The notes: generated by a model not told the origin, from the sequence alone. Counted from the first letter of the stretch, positions 8,482 through 17,141 are shown. The stretch: 58,450 nt of DNA from Bacteroidota bacterium (GCA_007693555.1 REDJ01000215.1:1-58450); one strand, 5' to 3'. Numbers and translations are program-made.

Positions 8482-9270
8482 ATGAATCAACCTTTAGCAT
8501 ATGTTCATCCGCAGGCAAAGATTGCCAATAATGTTGTAATAGAACCATTTGTTACAATTCATAAGAATGTGGAAATAGGTGAAGGAACATGGATCGGATC
8601 AAATGTAACCATCATGGAGGGTGCCCGTATTGGAAAAAACTGCAGGATTTTCCCGGGAGCTGTTATTTCTGCAATTCCCCAGGATTTAAAATTTGATGGT
8701 GAAGAAACCACAGCTGAAATAGGAGATAATACTACCATAAGGGAATTTGTAACTGTTAACAGAGGCACCAAAGCCAATTATAAAACTGTTGTTGGCAATA
8801 ACTGCCTGCTTATGGCCTATGTGCATATTGCCCATGATTGTGTAATCGGTAATAATTGTATCCTTGCCAATGCTGCCACATTAGCTGGTCATATTAATAT
8901 TCAGGATTATGCAATCATTGGCGGATTATCAGCTGTTCATCAGTTTGTAAATATCGGTCCTCATGTTATGATTTCGGGCGGTTCACTTGTGCGCAAAGAC
9001 GTACCCCCATATACCAAAGCAGCTCGTGATCCTCTTTCCTTTGTAGGTATAAATTCCATTGGTCTGCGCAGAAGAGGCTTTACTTCTGAAAAAATCAATG
9101 AAATTCAGGATATATACAGAATTATTTATCTGCAAAAACTTAATGTTTCCAAGGCTATTGCTGTAATAGAAGCAGAAATGCATGCAACTCCCGAAAGAGA
9201 TGAAATTATTTCATTTATAACCAATTCAAGCAGGGGAATCATGAAAGGTTATAATTACCAGGAAAAATAA
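8482..9270 (+). CDS. lpxA: UDP-N-acetylglucosamine O-acyltransferase LpxA
   Basis: 262-aa first enzyme of lipid A synthesis, moving a hydroxyacyl chain from ACP to the 3-OH of UDP-GlcNAc. Hexapeptide repeats form a left-handed beta-helix over about residues 1-185, followed by a helical C-terminal domain. The catalytic His is His118 in HIAHDC, equivalent to His125 of the Escherichia coli enzyme. Length equals the E. coli protein. It is 14 bp after lpxC/fabZ and 24 bp before the ABC ATPase gene, so the three form one operon. No lpxB is present here. Confidence 0.97.
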   Translation: MNQPLAYVHPQAKIANNVVIEPFVTIHKNVEIGEGTWIGSNVTIMEGARIGKNCRIFPGAVISAIPQDLKFDGEETTAEIGDNTTIREFVTVNRGTKANYKTVVGNNCLLMAYVHIAHDCVIGNNCILANAATLAGHINIQDYAIIGGLSAVHQFVNIGPHVMISGGSLVRKDVPPYTKAARDPLSFVGINSIGLRRRGFTSEKINEIQDIYRIIYLQKLNVSKAIAVIEAEMHATPERDEIISFITNSSRGIMKGYNYQEK

Positions 9271-9294
9271 TTCTGTTACCTTTTCCCAATATTT

Positions 9295-9930
9295 ATGGAA
9301 GTCACACTGGAAAATACCGGTAAGAAATATTTGCATAACTGGATTTTCCGTGGATTGAATAAGCAGTTTTATGCTCCTCATCATTATGGTATCCTGGGAA
9401 ACAACGGAAGTGGAAAGACCACTTTGCTAAAGATTATTTCCGGATATCTCATCCCCACAGAAGGCAAAATATCCTGGAAGCTTGAAGACGAGTTTATTTC
9501 TGAAACCCTCTTCAGGTATATTGGCTGGGCTTCCCCTCACCTCGAGCTTATTGAAGAATTTACCCTTGAAGAGATCTTCCTCTTTCATCAAAAGTTTAAA
9601 AACTGGCTGCCAGGATTGAATACCCAATCACTTATTCAGTTGTCAGGTTTGAGAAAAAATGCGGATAAACCTCTTAAGTTTTACTCTTCCGGTATGAAAC
9701 AAAGAGTAAAACTTGTATTGGCAGTAATGAGCAACGTCCCTTTGGTGTTACTGGATGAACCGTGTAGCAACCTTGATGAAAATTCAGTTCAATGGTATAA
9801 AGGACTTATTGAAGAATTTGCCGGTAACCGGTTGTTTGTTATTGGCTCCAATGATAAAGAAAATGAGTGTTTCAGTTGTACTGACTTTATAACTTTAGGC
9901 AATAATACAACCCCGCTGATAAAATCATAA
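9295..9930 (+). CDS. ABC transporter ATP-binding protein (orphan, after lpxA)
   Basis: 211-aa single ABC ATPase domain. Walker A GNNGSGKTT is at 35-43, the signature SSGMKQR at 131-137 (a variant of LSGGQ) and Walker B PLVLLDEP at 149-156. The H-loop region near the C-terminus is short and lacks an obvious switch His (it reads VIGSND). No permease gene is adjacent, so its membrane partner or non-transport role is unknown. It is 24 bp after lpxA and ends at an intrinsic terminator, so it is the last gene of the lipid A operon. A link to envelope assembly is inference from position. Confidence 0.85.
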   Translation: MEVTLENTGKKYLHNWIFRGLNKQFYAPHHYGILGNNGSGKTTLLKIISGYLIPTEGKISWKLEDEFISETLFRYIGWASPHLELIEEFTLEEIFLFHQKFKNWLPGLNTQSLIQLSGLRKNADKPLKFYSSGMKQRVKLVLAVMSNVPLVLLDEPCSNLDENSVQWYKGLIEEFAGNRLFVIGSNDKENECFSCTDFITLGNNTTPLIKS

Positions 9931-9931
9931 T

Positions 9932-9956
9932 ATCCTCAGAGCATCAGAGGATTTTT
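9932..9956 (+). terminator. Terminator of lipid A operon
   Basis: ATCCTC (9932-9937) pairs with GAGGAT (9947-9952), with a further GA/TC pair inside, and a TTTTT run follows. It lies directly after the ABC ATPase stop codon and before the convergent serpin gene. Confidence 0.7.
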
Positions 9957-9973
9957 CAACAATTTACTTAAGC

Positions 9974-11251
9974 TTATTCTGCGCGTAATTCCGGATTTAC
10001 AATTTTTCCCATAAAAAGGATAGAATTGGTGTGGTTTTCTTTTATGGCAAAAAAGAAAGGTCTGTCAGCCCTGAAAACCTTTTTCTGGTCGTCAATCACT
10101 GCAGATTTTCTAATGATAACTACTGCAGTAGATGCAGCAGCCTCGGTCCCCTCTTCATGAACATCCACAAATGCTTCATGAATTACTTTATCAATTTTTA
10201 AATCATCTAATGGGGTCATTCTGCTGAAATCTGCCAGGTTACTAAATGCATAAGGCATGCCCATGGCTGCAAGCATTCTTTCCAAATCAAATTTTGAACG
10301 AACCTTAAAAGAAGGCAGGTATACTTCAACATTTTGCTTTTCCATTTTTTCTGCAATTTCTAAAAAACCGGCAGCATCCATTTTATTTATCATTCGATTC
10401 AAATCCTGGCCAATGGAAGGCAGCATTACCATCATAGAAAAACCTGAACCTTCATATTCCAACTCTATTGCTTGAAAATACTCTGTTTCAAAATAATTGA
10501 GAGTATCTCTCATAAACATAAAGGGAACATTTACCTGTTTTTCACTGCTTACGTTGAACCTGGCATTATGAGTTGCATTTTGATCAAATGCTATTTTCCA
10601 GTTCGAAAGGAAGTAAATAGCGTTTACAAGAACCAATCTTGTGTCTTCAACAAGGATTCCGGGTTGTATAAGGTCTTTTATAAGATTATTTGTATGTTTT
10701 TCAACCCATAGATTAATTTGTTGCCTGATTGCTTCGCGATCTCCTTTGTAATTCACTTTATAAAAAGCTGAATGATAATATTTCTCAATCAGCTTCATGA
10801 AATCTTCATGGAAGGGATAGTCTTCTTGCGGCCATAATGAGTTTGCCAATCTGAGTTGATCTTTCTCGGCCCCTCTTGTTATAATTTGATTCATCCACGA
10901 TGAAAACTCTTCATGAAAAACATCCTGATTTCTTTCAAAAAACAATGTGTTACTCATTTGTTCTGCTGTTTCACCGGCAGCACCGGCATACGTCATTGCC
11001 AGGGCAGTTGATATGCTGAACGGAGAAATGACAAGGTTCTCCTCGCTTGTATCGGACAATTCATTAAATATATCAAAAGCAAAACTGTTATTTCTCATTT
11101 CTACGGTTTTATTGGATATTAATCTTTCACTTTGCAAATTAACATCATCATGATGCCCGGCTTGTCTCCTGCTGCTGGAGCATGAAAAAAATAAATTCTG
11201 AAAAATGAGAATAATTGCAGTTAAAAAAAAGATTCTTTTTATCATACTCAA
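9974..11251 (-). CDS. Serpin-family protease inhibitor lipoprotein
   Basis: 425-aa serpin with a lipoprotein signal (hydrophobic 8-22, lipobox ending at Cys24), so it is predicted to be anchored in the envelope. The serpin fold covers about 50-425, with typical stretches NLVISPFSI (72-80) and LVLVNAIYFL (206-215). The reactive-centre hinge EEGTEAAASTA (366-376) has the small residues that inhibitory serpins need. Alignment by eye with alpha-1-antitrypsin puts P1-P1' at Lys382-Ser383, which suggests trypsin-like targets. The tail RPFFFAIKE and ILFMGKIVNP are family signatures. There is no post-Cys acidic surface-export motif, so periplasmic facing is possible. The gene stands alone and converges on the lipid A operon. 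Confidence 0.95.
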   Translation of the reverse strand: MSMIKRIFFLTAIILIFQNLFFSCSSSRRQAGHHDDVNLQSERLISNKTVEMRNNSFAFDIFNELSDTSEENLVISPFSISTALAMTYAGAAGETAEQMSNTLFFERNQDVFHEEFSSWMNQIITRGAEKDQLRLANSLWPQEDYPFHEDFMKLIEKYYHSAFYKVNYKGDREAIRQQINLWVEKHTNNLIKDLIQPGILVEDTRLVLVNAIYFLSNWKIAFDQNATHNARFNVSSEKQVNVPFMFMRDTLNYFETEYFQAIELEYEGSGFSMMVMLPSIGQDLNRMINKMDAAGFLEIAEKMEKQNVEVYLPSFKVRSKFDLERMLAAMGMPYAFSNLADFSRMTPLDDLKIDKVIHEAFVDVHEEGTEAAASTAVVIIRKSAVIDDQKKVFRADRPFFFAIKENHTNSILFMGKIVNPELRAE

Positions 11252-11408
11252 AAGGTTTTTGTTATTTATTTAATTGTATTGCAATAGTTGTTCCAAATCT
11301 CAAACCAAAAACAACATGAATGTATTTAATGTTTTGTGGAGATTATTTATCTTTTTATATAATTTTTAGCTAAAAAAATACTGACTATATGATTTTTTAT
11401 TCCTTTAA

Positions 11409-11416
11409 CAAAAGTA
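11409..11416 (-). promoter_or_regulatory. Candidate -7 box for serpin
   Basis: Leftward TACTTTTG inside TTACTTTTGTTA, the same 12 bases as upstream of porX. It would give a leader of about 150 bases. Confidence 0.5.
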
Positions 11417-11520
11417 ATGTAAATACAGAATTTCTAAATAAATAGCTGAAAATGGTTTCTTAATTGAGTGTTGTTGAAATTTCAGTAAAATCACCCATAA
11501 AATGTTTATTACAAAAATAC

Positions 11521-11528
11521 TATATTTG
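11521..11528 (+). promoter_or_regulatory. Candidate -7 box for first beta-barrel gene
   Basis: TATATTTG fits TAnnTTTG and lies 63 bp upstream of the ATG at 11592. The second beta-barrel gene has the same octamer. Confidence 0.55.
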
Positions 11529-11591
11529 AACCCTGTATATTGTAAGTCTTAAAAAGATTTTCAACGATAAAAACTTCAAAAAGCTAGTTAA

Positions 11592-12392
11592 ATGAAAATA
11601 TTAATTGCCTGGTTTTTTGGTTTATGCCTTTTATTTGCAGCACCATATGAAATAGAGGCACAATCCAGATCCCCAATTCAGGATCGAAGGCCTTCGGTAA
11701 GACCGCCAAGCAGGTCCCGTCCTCCGGGAGGCACAAGGAGACCTTTGACTTACAGCAGAAGAGATTTGTCACTCATGCAGTTTGGTTGGGATTTCGGATT
11801 TAATATCGGCACCTCACATTCATTGACAGATGTGAGCGGTAATTCTACAAATCAATCACCTTCTTTTTTAAATACTCAGTGGAGTACCACCAGCCTGAAT
11901 GCAGGCGTATTTGCCCGATACAGATTTCATCCCAATTTTGCAGCCCGTGCAGCATTTAACTATGGCAAGATCCACGGAGCTGATTCATTGGCCGAAGGTC
12001 GTGTGCGTAATTTTTATTTCAACAATCAGGTTTATGAGTTTGCAGCAATAGGGGAGCTTTACATTCCCAAAACAGGACCGGCTTTTCCTCTCGATATTTA
12101 TGGTTATCTGGGTCTTGCTGTTTTTTTTCATGACCCTGTTCTTACGGTTCCTGATCCCGAAAATTTTGAATTCGACGATTTCAGTAATGTGCAGCCTGCC
12201 ATACCTATGGGTTTAGGTATAAGTTATAACCTGCCTTACAATTTCAGAGTTGGATATGAAGTTGGCTGGAGAAAAACGTTTACAGATCATCTTGATGGAT
12301 TCACCCGAAGATGGAGCAGGGGCAATGACAGTTATTATTTTAATAAGGTTAAGATAAGCTATTTTATACCTGATGGAAGAAGAAGATGGTAA
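11592..12392 (+). CDS. Outer-membrane beta-barrel protein (paralog 1)
   Basis: 266-aa protein with a signal peptide (1-24, cleavage near IEAQS), then a short Pro/Arg-rich linker (about 28-55) and a region of alternating hydrophobic strands with many aromatic residues, ending in an amphipathic final strand. This is the pattern of a small outer-membrane beta-barrel. It shares with the next gene the blocks GTSHSLTDVSGN, PLDIYGYLGLAVFF, NVQPAIPMGLG, GYEVGWR and LDGF. Function is unknown; family members are often annotated as outer-membrane beta-barrel or DUF6089-like proteins. It has its own promoter box and a strong terminator just downstream. Confidence 0.8.
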   Translation: MKILIAWFFGLCLLFAAPYEIEAQSRSPIQDRRPSVRPPSRSRPPGGTRRPLTYSRRDLSLMQFGWDFGFNIGTSHSLTDVSGNSTNQSPSFLNTQWSTTSLNAGVFARYRFHPNFAARAAFNYGKIHGADSLAEGRVRNFYFNNQVYEFAAIGELYIPKTGPAFPLDIYGYLGLAVFFHDPVLTVPDPENFEFDDFSNVQPAIPMGLGISYNLPYNFRVGYEVGWRKTFTDHLDGFTRRWSRGNDSYYFNKVKISYFIPDGRRRW

Positions 12393-12416
12393 TTGTTTTT
12401 TTATAAAATAAAACAG

Positions 12417-12447
12417 GGCCACCAGCATTTTGGTGGCCTTTTTTTTT
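12417..12447 (+). terminator. Strong intrinsic terminator
   Basis: Perfect 8-bp inverted repeat GGCCACCA (12417-12424) / TGGTGGCC (12431-12438) with a 6-base loop, followed by nine T. It ends the first beta-barrel gene. Confidence 0.92.
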
Positions 12448-12491
12448 GAAATAATGGAAAAATTTTAATGTTTTGTTATTAGTTTTTTAGT

Positions 12492-12499
12492 TATATTTG
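12492..12499 (+). promoter_or_regulatory. Promoter for second beta-barrel gene
   Basis: TATATTTG -7 box with a TTTG -33 box at 12472-12475, 16 bases between them. It lies right after the terminator and about 50 bp before the ATG at 12550. Confidence 0.6.
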
Positions 12500-12549
12500 A
12501 GGTCTGAAAATATTTCAAGCCAATTTTTGATAACCAAAACTACCAAATC

Positions 12550-13542
12550 ATGCTAAAATATTTCCTTTTTATCGCAATTTCTTTTTTTCTTTTATTTCAG
12601 CCAAATCAGATACAAGCTGAAACAAAAGAACAAGAAAATCTTTCGGGAGTAAGTATTTTAGAGGCAGGTTTTTTGCATCAATCAGAATACCATAGTATGG
12701 AGTTTAGGGATAATTTTTTCAGGAGACTTTTTGGTTCGAGAAAAAAAACGCCTGCCGAAAGAATGAGTCGTTCGCAAAGACATGCTACCTCAAGACCTCA
12801 GAGATATACACCACCGCCAAGCAACAGTCAGGCCCCTGAGTCTCATAACGGCAGGAGAAGATCATTGCCCCAAAGCGATCTTTCGGCAATACGCAATGTT
12901 CCTAAGGATCCTTTGCATGCATCGTTGAGAGATCAGGAGATGTCAACAGGGAGGTGGGAGTTAGGCCTTTCTCTGGGTACAGCACATTCCATTACTGATC
13001 TGGCAGGTAATAAAGGGCTATCATTTGGTGATTTTACAGATTATCATTCTAACAATTTTGGATTTAATATGGGTATATTTACCCGTTATCTTATGAATGA
13101 TTGGTTTGCGCTTAGTTTGGGCATGGATTTCATGACTTTATCCGCAGAAAGACCACTCGTACAGGATATACCGGCAAATGAAGCATTTCGTTTTACCAAC
13201 GATATTTTTGAGTTTTATGCCAAAACAGAATTTATGTTACCTGCACTTTCCAGAAGCCCCTTTGATATATATGCATTTGCCGGAATCGGGATTTTTTTCA
13301 GTGATGCCAGAGTATTTGACAGGGATGGCAGGATAGTGGATCCCCAGGTTGATTATAGCCAGGTGCAGCCTGTATTGCCTCTGGGTTTTGGGTTCTCCTA
13401 TACATTGCCGAATTCTCTGAAACTGGGATATGAATTCGGTTGGCGCAATACCATCTTTAATTACCTCGATGGTGTTAGTTTAAATAATGAGAGATACGAC
13501 AATTACTTCCTTAACAGAATCAAAATCAGTTACGGGTTTTAA
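12550..13542 (+). CDS. Outer-membrane beta-barrel protein (paralog 2)
   Basis: 330-aa relative of the preceding gene product. A signal peptide (1-23, ending IQAETK) is followed by about 110 residues of basic and Pro-rich linker containing RKKTPAERMSRSQRH, then the barrel: GTAHSITDLAGN, PFDIYAFAGIGIFF, QVQPVLPLGFGFSY, GYEFGWRN and LDGVS. The barrel part is clearly homologous to paralog 1, while the linker is longer and poorly conserved. Function is unknown. It is separately transcribed, with its own promoter after the terminator of paralog 1. Confidence 0.8.
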   Translation: MLKYFLFIAISFFLLFQPNQIQAETKEQENLSGVSILEAGFLHQSEYHSMEFRDNFFRRLFGSRKKTPAERMSRSQRHATSRPQRYTPPPSNSQAPESHNGRRRSLPQSDLSAIRNVPKDPLHASLRDQEMSTGRWELGLSLGTAHSITDLAGNKGLSFGDFTDYHSNNFGFNMGIFTRYLMNDWFALSLGMDFMTLSAERPLVQDIPANEAFRFTNDIFEFYAKTEFMLPALSRSPFDIYAFAGIGIFFSDARVFDRDGRIVDPQVDYSQVQPVLPLGFGFSYTLPNSLKLGYEFGWRNTIFNYLDGVSLNNERYDNYFLNRIKISYGF

Positions 13543-13634
13543 AACCTTTCATTAGTTGTAAAACTGCATACCTGTTTAACCGATATTTAGTATATTGCAG
13601 ATTGTATTGATTTGACAAACTAAATATATGGATT

Positions 13635-14969
13635 ATGAAATACGCAGGTTTATTTTTCCTCACAAGAATTTTTATTCTGCTTTTTCTTTCTTCCTGCTCA
13701 ATGGTCACAAGGGGAGGTGATGATTTGGACTCATTTATAAAGAGCAGAGCAATAACACTTAATAATTCTTCAGACCTTACTCAACTTATTGATGAAGCAG
13801 GTGAGAGAACACTTGTACTTTTGGGTGAGGCAAGTCATGGAACATATGAGTATTACATCTGGCGCGATTCAATAAGCAGAAGATTGATTGCCGAAAAAGG
13901 TTTTAATTTTATCGCAGTTGAAGGAGATTTTTCCAGTTTGTATGAACTGAACAGGTATGTTAAGGATATGCAGGGTGCATCCTCTTCAGCCCGTGAAGTT
14001 TTGAGAAATCTTGATCGATGGCCCCAATGGATGTGGGGTAATGAAGAAATAGCAGGACTTGCCGAATGGCTCAGAAATTACAATGATGAACTTCCCGATA
14101 ACAAAAAAGTCGGATTCTACGGGATGGATGTTTACGACGAGTGGAGATCAAAAGAGGCATTGCTTGATTTTTTGAGGGAACATGATAATCAGATATTTCA
14201 AAAAGTAAATAATCTCTATACCTGCTTTGCACCTTACCAAAGCGATAGTTGGTCATATGCCCGGGCAGTTCAGCAAGGCATTGCCGATTGTTCTTCACAA
14301 ACACGTGAGGTTGTGAATTTGATAAAAAACTCCAGAAACGACCTCTCTGCGATTTCTGATTACGAATATTTTTATGCACTGCAAAATGCATATGTGAAAT
14401 ATAATGCAGAAAAGTTTTACAGAAAATCGGCAACCCGGCAGGATGCATCTTCATGGAATTCCCGGGTAAATCATATGCATGAAACAGTGAACCGACTGCT
14501 TGAATTATATGGTGAAAATTCGAGAGGGATTGTATGGGCACACAATACACATGTGGGTGATGCCAGGTTTACTGAAATGTACAATGTGGGCAATCAGAAT
14601 ATTGGTGAACTCAGCAGGGTATTTCACGGGCCTGAAAATATTTTCAGTATTGGCTTCACAACTTACAAAGGCAGGGTTATGGCAGGTGCCGGATGGGGAG
14701 ACAGAATGCAGAACAAACGCATTGCACCGGCCCGCAGAAATTCTTTTGAGCATGTTTTAAATCAAACCGGAATACCTTCCTTTTATTTGATTTTCGATGA
14801 TGAGGATCGCACACATGATGAATTTATGCAACCCAGAGGACATCGGGCAATAGGTGTGGTATTTAATCCTGTAAACGAACCCAGGCAATATGTAAATACA
14901 ATTTTGCCTTTACGATATGATGCTTTCCTATTTTTCGAGGAAACAAAAGCACTCAATCCTTTGAGATAG
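13635..14969 (+). CDS. Erythromycin esterase-like lipoprotein
   Basis: 444-aa protein of the erythromycin esterase (Ere) superfamily, hydrolases that act on macrolide lactones in characterised members but are broader in function. Lipobox LSSC ends at Cys21, so it is predicted to be membrane-anchored outside the cytosol. Hallmarks are GEASHGT (64-70, His68), VEGDF (95-99) and the later WAHNTHVGDARF stretch with paired His. Length suits the family. Resistance function cannot be claimed: known resistance Ere enzymes are not usually lipoproteins. It stands 92 bp after paralog 2 and converges on the response-regulator gene; no terminator is evident between them. Confidence 0.85.
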   Translation: MKYAGLFFLTRIFILLFLSSCSMVTRGGDDLDSFIKSRAITLNNSSDLTQLIDEAGERTLVLLGEASHGTYEYYIWRDSISRRLIAEKGFNFIAVEGDFSSLYELNRYVKDMQGASSSAREVLRNLDRWPQWMWGNEEIAGLAEWLRNYNDELPDNKKVGFYGMDVYDEWRSKEALLDFLREHDNQIFQKVNNLYTCFAPYQSDSWSYARAVQQGIADCSSQTREVVNLIKNSRNDLSAISDYEYFYALQNAYVKYNAEKFYRKSATRQDASSWNSRVNHMHETVNRLLELYGENSRGIVWAHNTHVGDARFTEMYNVGNQNIGELSRVFHGPENIFSIGFTTYKGRVMAGAGWGDRMQNKRIAPARRNSFEHVLNQTGIPSFYLIFDDEDRTHDEFMQPRGHRAIGVVFNPVNEPRQYVNTILPLRYDAFLFFEETKALNPLR

Positions 14970-15002
14970 TGAAAGCAAGAAACTATATTTTAGATCATCA
15001 AA

Positions 15003-16181
15003 TCAGCTGTTGCGATTTAAGCTTAAGGGTTGGGCAAACAATTCAACATCATTTCCGGTAATAGTTTTATCGCAAAGAATTGCAAGTCTTTCCACAACAT
15101 TTCTTAACTCCCTGATATTGCCGGTCCAGGTAATTTTTTGTAAAGCACTGTGAGCATCATCGGTAAATTCTTTAGGTGGCATGCTGTTTTCCTCCACAAT
15201 TTGCTGAAGAAAATGATTTGCCAGTAATGGAATATCTTCAACTCTTTCATTGAGAGAAGGCACGGGTATAAGAATTACGCTCAGGCGGTGATAAAGGTCT
15301 TCTCGAAAACTTCCTTTTTGCATTTCCTGATGTATGTTTTTATTTGTTGCAGCCACAACCCTCACATCCACATTGATTTCTTTTTCTCCACCAACACGGG
15401 TGATTTTATTTTCCTGCAATGCCCGCAAAACTTTAGCCTGGGCCGCCAGGCTCATGTCTCCAATTTCGTCCAGAAAAAGTGTGCCGCCGTTGGCCAATTC
15501 AAAGTTTCCCTTTTTTTGCTTGATAGCCGATGTGAAAGAGCCTTTTTCATGTCCGAAAAGTTCACTTTCTATTAGTTCAGATGGTATTGCAGCACAATTT
15601 ACCTCAATAAAAGGGCCCTTGGAACGATTGCTCAGCTCATGCAACCATCTTGCTACAAGCTCTTTGCCGGTACCATTGGCTCCTGTTATAAATACACGTG
15701 CATCTGTAGGCGCAACCCGTTCAATCATTTCCTTTATCTGATTGATGGCTTTTGAATTGCCAATCATGTCATATGTTTTGCTTACCTTACGCTTCAGAAC
15801 TTTTGTTTCTTTAACCAGTTCACTTTTATCCATTGCATTGCGCAAGGTAATCAGCATTCGGTTTATATCGGGGGGTTTTGAAATAAAATCGTAAGCTCCC
15901 TTTTTTATGGCTTCAACCGCAGTTTCTACGGTACCATGTCCTGATATCATTACCACAGTATTATCCGGATTTTGCTCCATGAGTTTTTCCAGTACCTCTA
16001 TTCCATCCATACGAGGCATCTTGATATCGCAAAGTACTACATCGTACTTATTAATCTCAGCTAACTCAAGCCCCTCTATTCCATCCTGAGCCAGGTCAAC
16101 TTCAAATTTTTCATATTCCAGTATGTCTTTCAGGGTATTTCTGATGCTTTTTTCGTCATCAATTACCAGGATTCTCGGCAT
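15003..16181 (-). CDS. Sigma-54-type response regulator lacking a DNA-binding domain
   Basis: 392-aa NtrC-like protein. The receiver domain (1-120) has Asp8/Asp9 and phosphoacceptor Asp52 (LCDIKMP), with Lys102. An AAA+ domain (about 138-375) has Walker A GANGTGKE at 167-174 and Walker B GGTLFLDEIG at 232-241. The sigma-54 contact loop, normally GAFTGA, reads GSFTSA at 214-219. The protein ends about 17 residues after the AAA+ domain, with no Fis-type helix-turn-helix. It is 27 bp downstream of ppx on the same strand. The sensor kinase is not in the window. Confidence 0.9.
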   Translation of the reverse strand: MPRILVIDDEKSIRNTLKDILEYEKFEVDLAQDGIEGLELAEINKYDVVLCDIKMPRMDGIEVLEKLMEQNPDNTVVMISGHGTVETAVEAIKKGAYDFISKPPDINRMLITLRNAMDKSELVKETKVLKRKVSKTYDMIGNSKAINQIKEMIERVAPTDARVFITGANGTGKELVARWLHELSNRSKGPFIEVNCAAIPSELIESELFGHEKGSFTSAIKQKKGNFELANGGTLFLDEIGDMSLAAQAKVLRALQENKITRVGGEKEINVDVRVVAATNKNIHQEMQKGSFREDLYHRLSVILIPVPSLNERVEDIPLLANHFLQQIVEENSMPPKEFTDDAHSALQKITWTGNIRELRNVVERLAILCDKTITGNDVELFAQPLSLNRNS

Positions 16182-16208
16182 ATAATTAAATAATTAAGAA
16201 GTGTATTT

Positions 16209-17141
16209 TTATAAGGCAATTTTGCCAGATATCAAATCGGCAAGCACACCTTCTTTTAAGGCAAAGCTTGAATAGCTCATTTCTTCGATCTTAAAACGTT
16301 TTTTTACGTACCTGATAAATATGCTCGCCAATACAATGGTGTCAACACGATATTCCACAAGGCCAGGCATTTCCCTCCTTTCTTGTTCGGTACTTTCAAG
16401 TAATATTTGATGCATACGCTTAAAATCGCCGTTGTCAAATGTATAAAAATTTGCCTGAGGTGGATTTTCTCCTTTATCTGCATTTATCATATCTGCAAGA
16501 GATTCAAATGAGCCGGAGCATCCAATAAGTGTGTCTACAGGATTTTTCTTAAGATGACTACTTAACGGAATTAAAGTCTCTCTGAAATGGTCTTTCAGTT
16601 TTTTTTCTTCTTCTTGCGTAATGGGATCTGAGAGCCCGAAATCCTCTATCAGTTTTGCCGCTCCAAGATCAAAACTTCGTTTCCAGGCTACTTGTTTGTC
16701 TTTTGCAATTATAAATTCGGTGCTTCCTCCTCCAATGTCCATTATCAGGACCGGTTTCCCGGTATCTTCAAGTGCCAGATTTACTCCTTTATAAATATAT
16801 TGTGCTTCGGTATCACCATTTAGTACCTGTATCATGATACCGGTTTTTTCCATCACTTTTTTTACAAAGTCAGGCCCGTTAAGCGAACTTCTAAGCGCAG
16901 ATGTTCCAAAAGCCTGTATAACCTCAGCTTTATATTTTTTTGCTGTTTTGGTAAATTCTGTAAAAGTCTTAATCCCCCGATCAAAGGGTTTTGGGGCTAT
17001 TTTATTCTGGGGTAGTCCTCCTTCGGCCAGTTTTACGCTTTTTTTTGTATTAAGCAGAATTTTATAATCCCCATGGACATTGAAATCTGCTATCAGGAGA
17101 TTAAAGGTGTTGGTACCACAGTCTATAATGGCTGCAATCAT
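16209..17141 (-). CDS. Ppx/GppA-family phosphatase
   Basis: 310-aa actin-like ATPase-fold phosphatase that hydrolyses polyphosphate or pppGpp in characterised relatives. The N-terminal phosphate loop DCGTNTFNLL starts at residue 7. ALRSS and the second phosphate loop IMDIGGGSTEF follow. It is the short two-domain form (about 300 aa), without the C-terminal HD domain of E. coli Ppx. It starts about 37 bp after a TATCTTTG box and is followed by the sigma-54-type regulator, so the two are likely one operon. Confidence 0.92.
   Translation of the reverse strand: MIAAIIDCGTNTFNLLIADFNVHGDYKILLNTKKSVKLAEGGLPQNKIAPKPFDRGIKTFTEFTKTAKKYKAEVIQAFGTSALRSSLNGPDFVKKVMEKTGIMIQVLNGDTEAQYIYKGVNLALEDTGKPVLIMDIGGGSTEFIIAKDKQVAWKRSFDLGAAKLIEDFGLSDPITQEEEKKLKDHFRETLIPLSSHLKKNPVDTLIGCSGSFESLADMINADKGENPPQANFYTFDNGDFKRMHQILLESTEQERREMPGLVEYRVDTIVLASIFIRYVKKRFKIEEMSYSSFALKEGVLADLISGKIAL

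Larger units (their letters stand above)
11252..11591. other. 340-bp divergent intergenic region, serpin / beta-barrel gene
   Basis: AT-rich region with no gene. It carries a leftward -7 box at 11409-11416 (serpin) and a rightward box at 11521-11528 (beta-barrel gene). No operator-like repeat or stable hairpin was seen. Confidence 0.6.

Noticed and set aside
14071-14550. 159-codon open frame antisense to the erythromycin-esterase-like gene
   Set aside because: No coding signature and wholly inside a well-supported gene.
15003-16181. Frameshift explaining the missing DNA-binding domain of the response regulator
   Set aside because: The 33 bp beyond the stop codon lead straight into the convergent gene; no HTH-like sequence is left in another frame.
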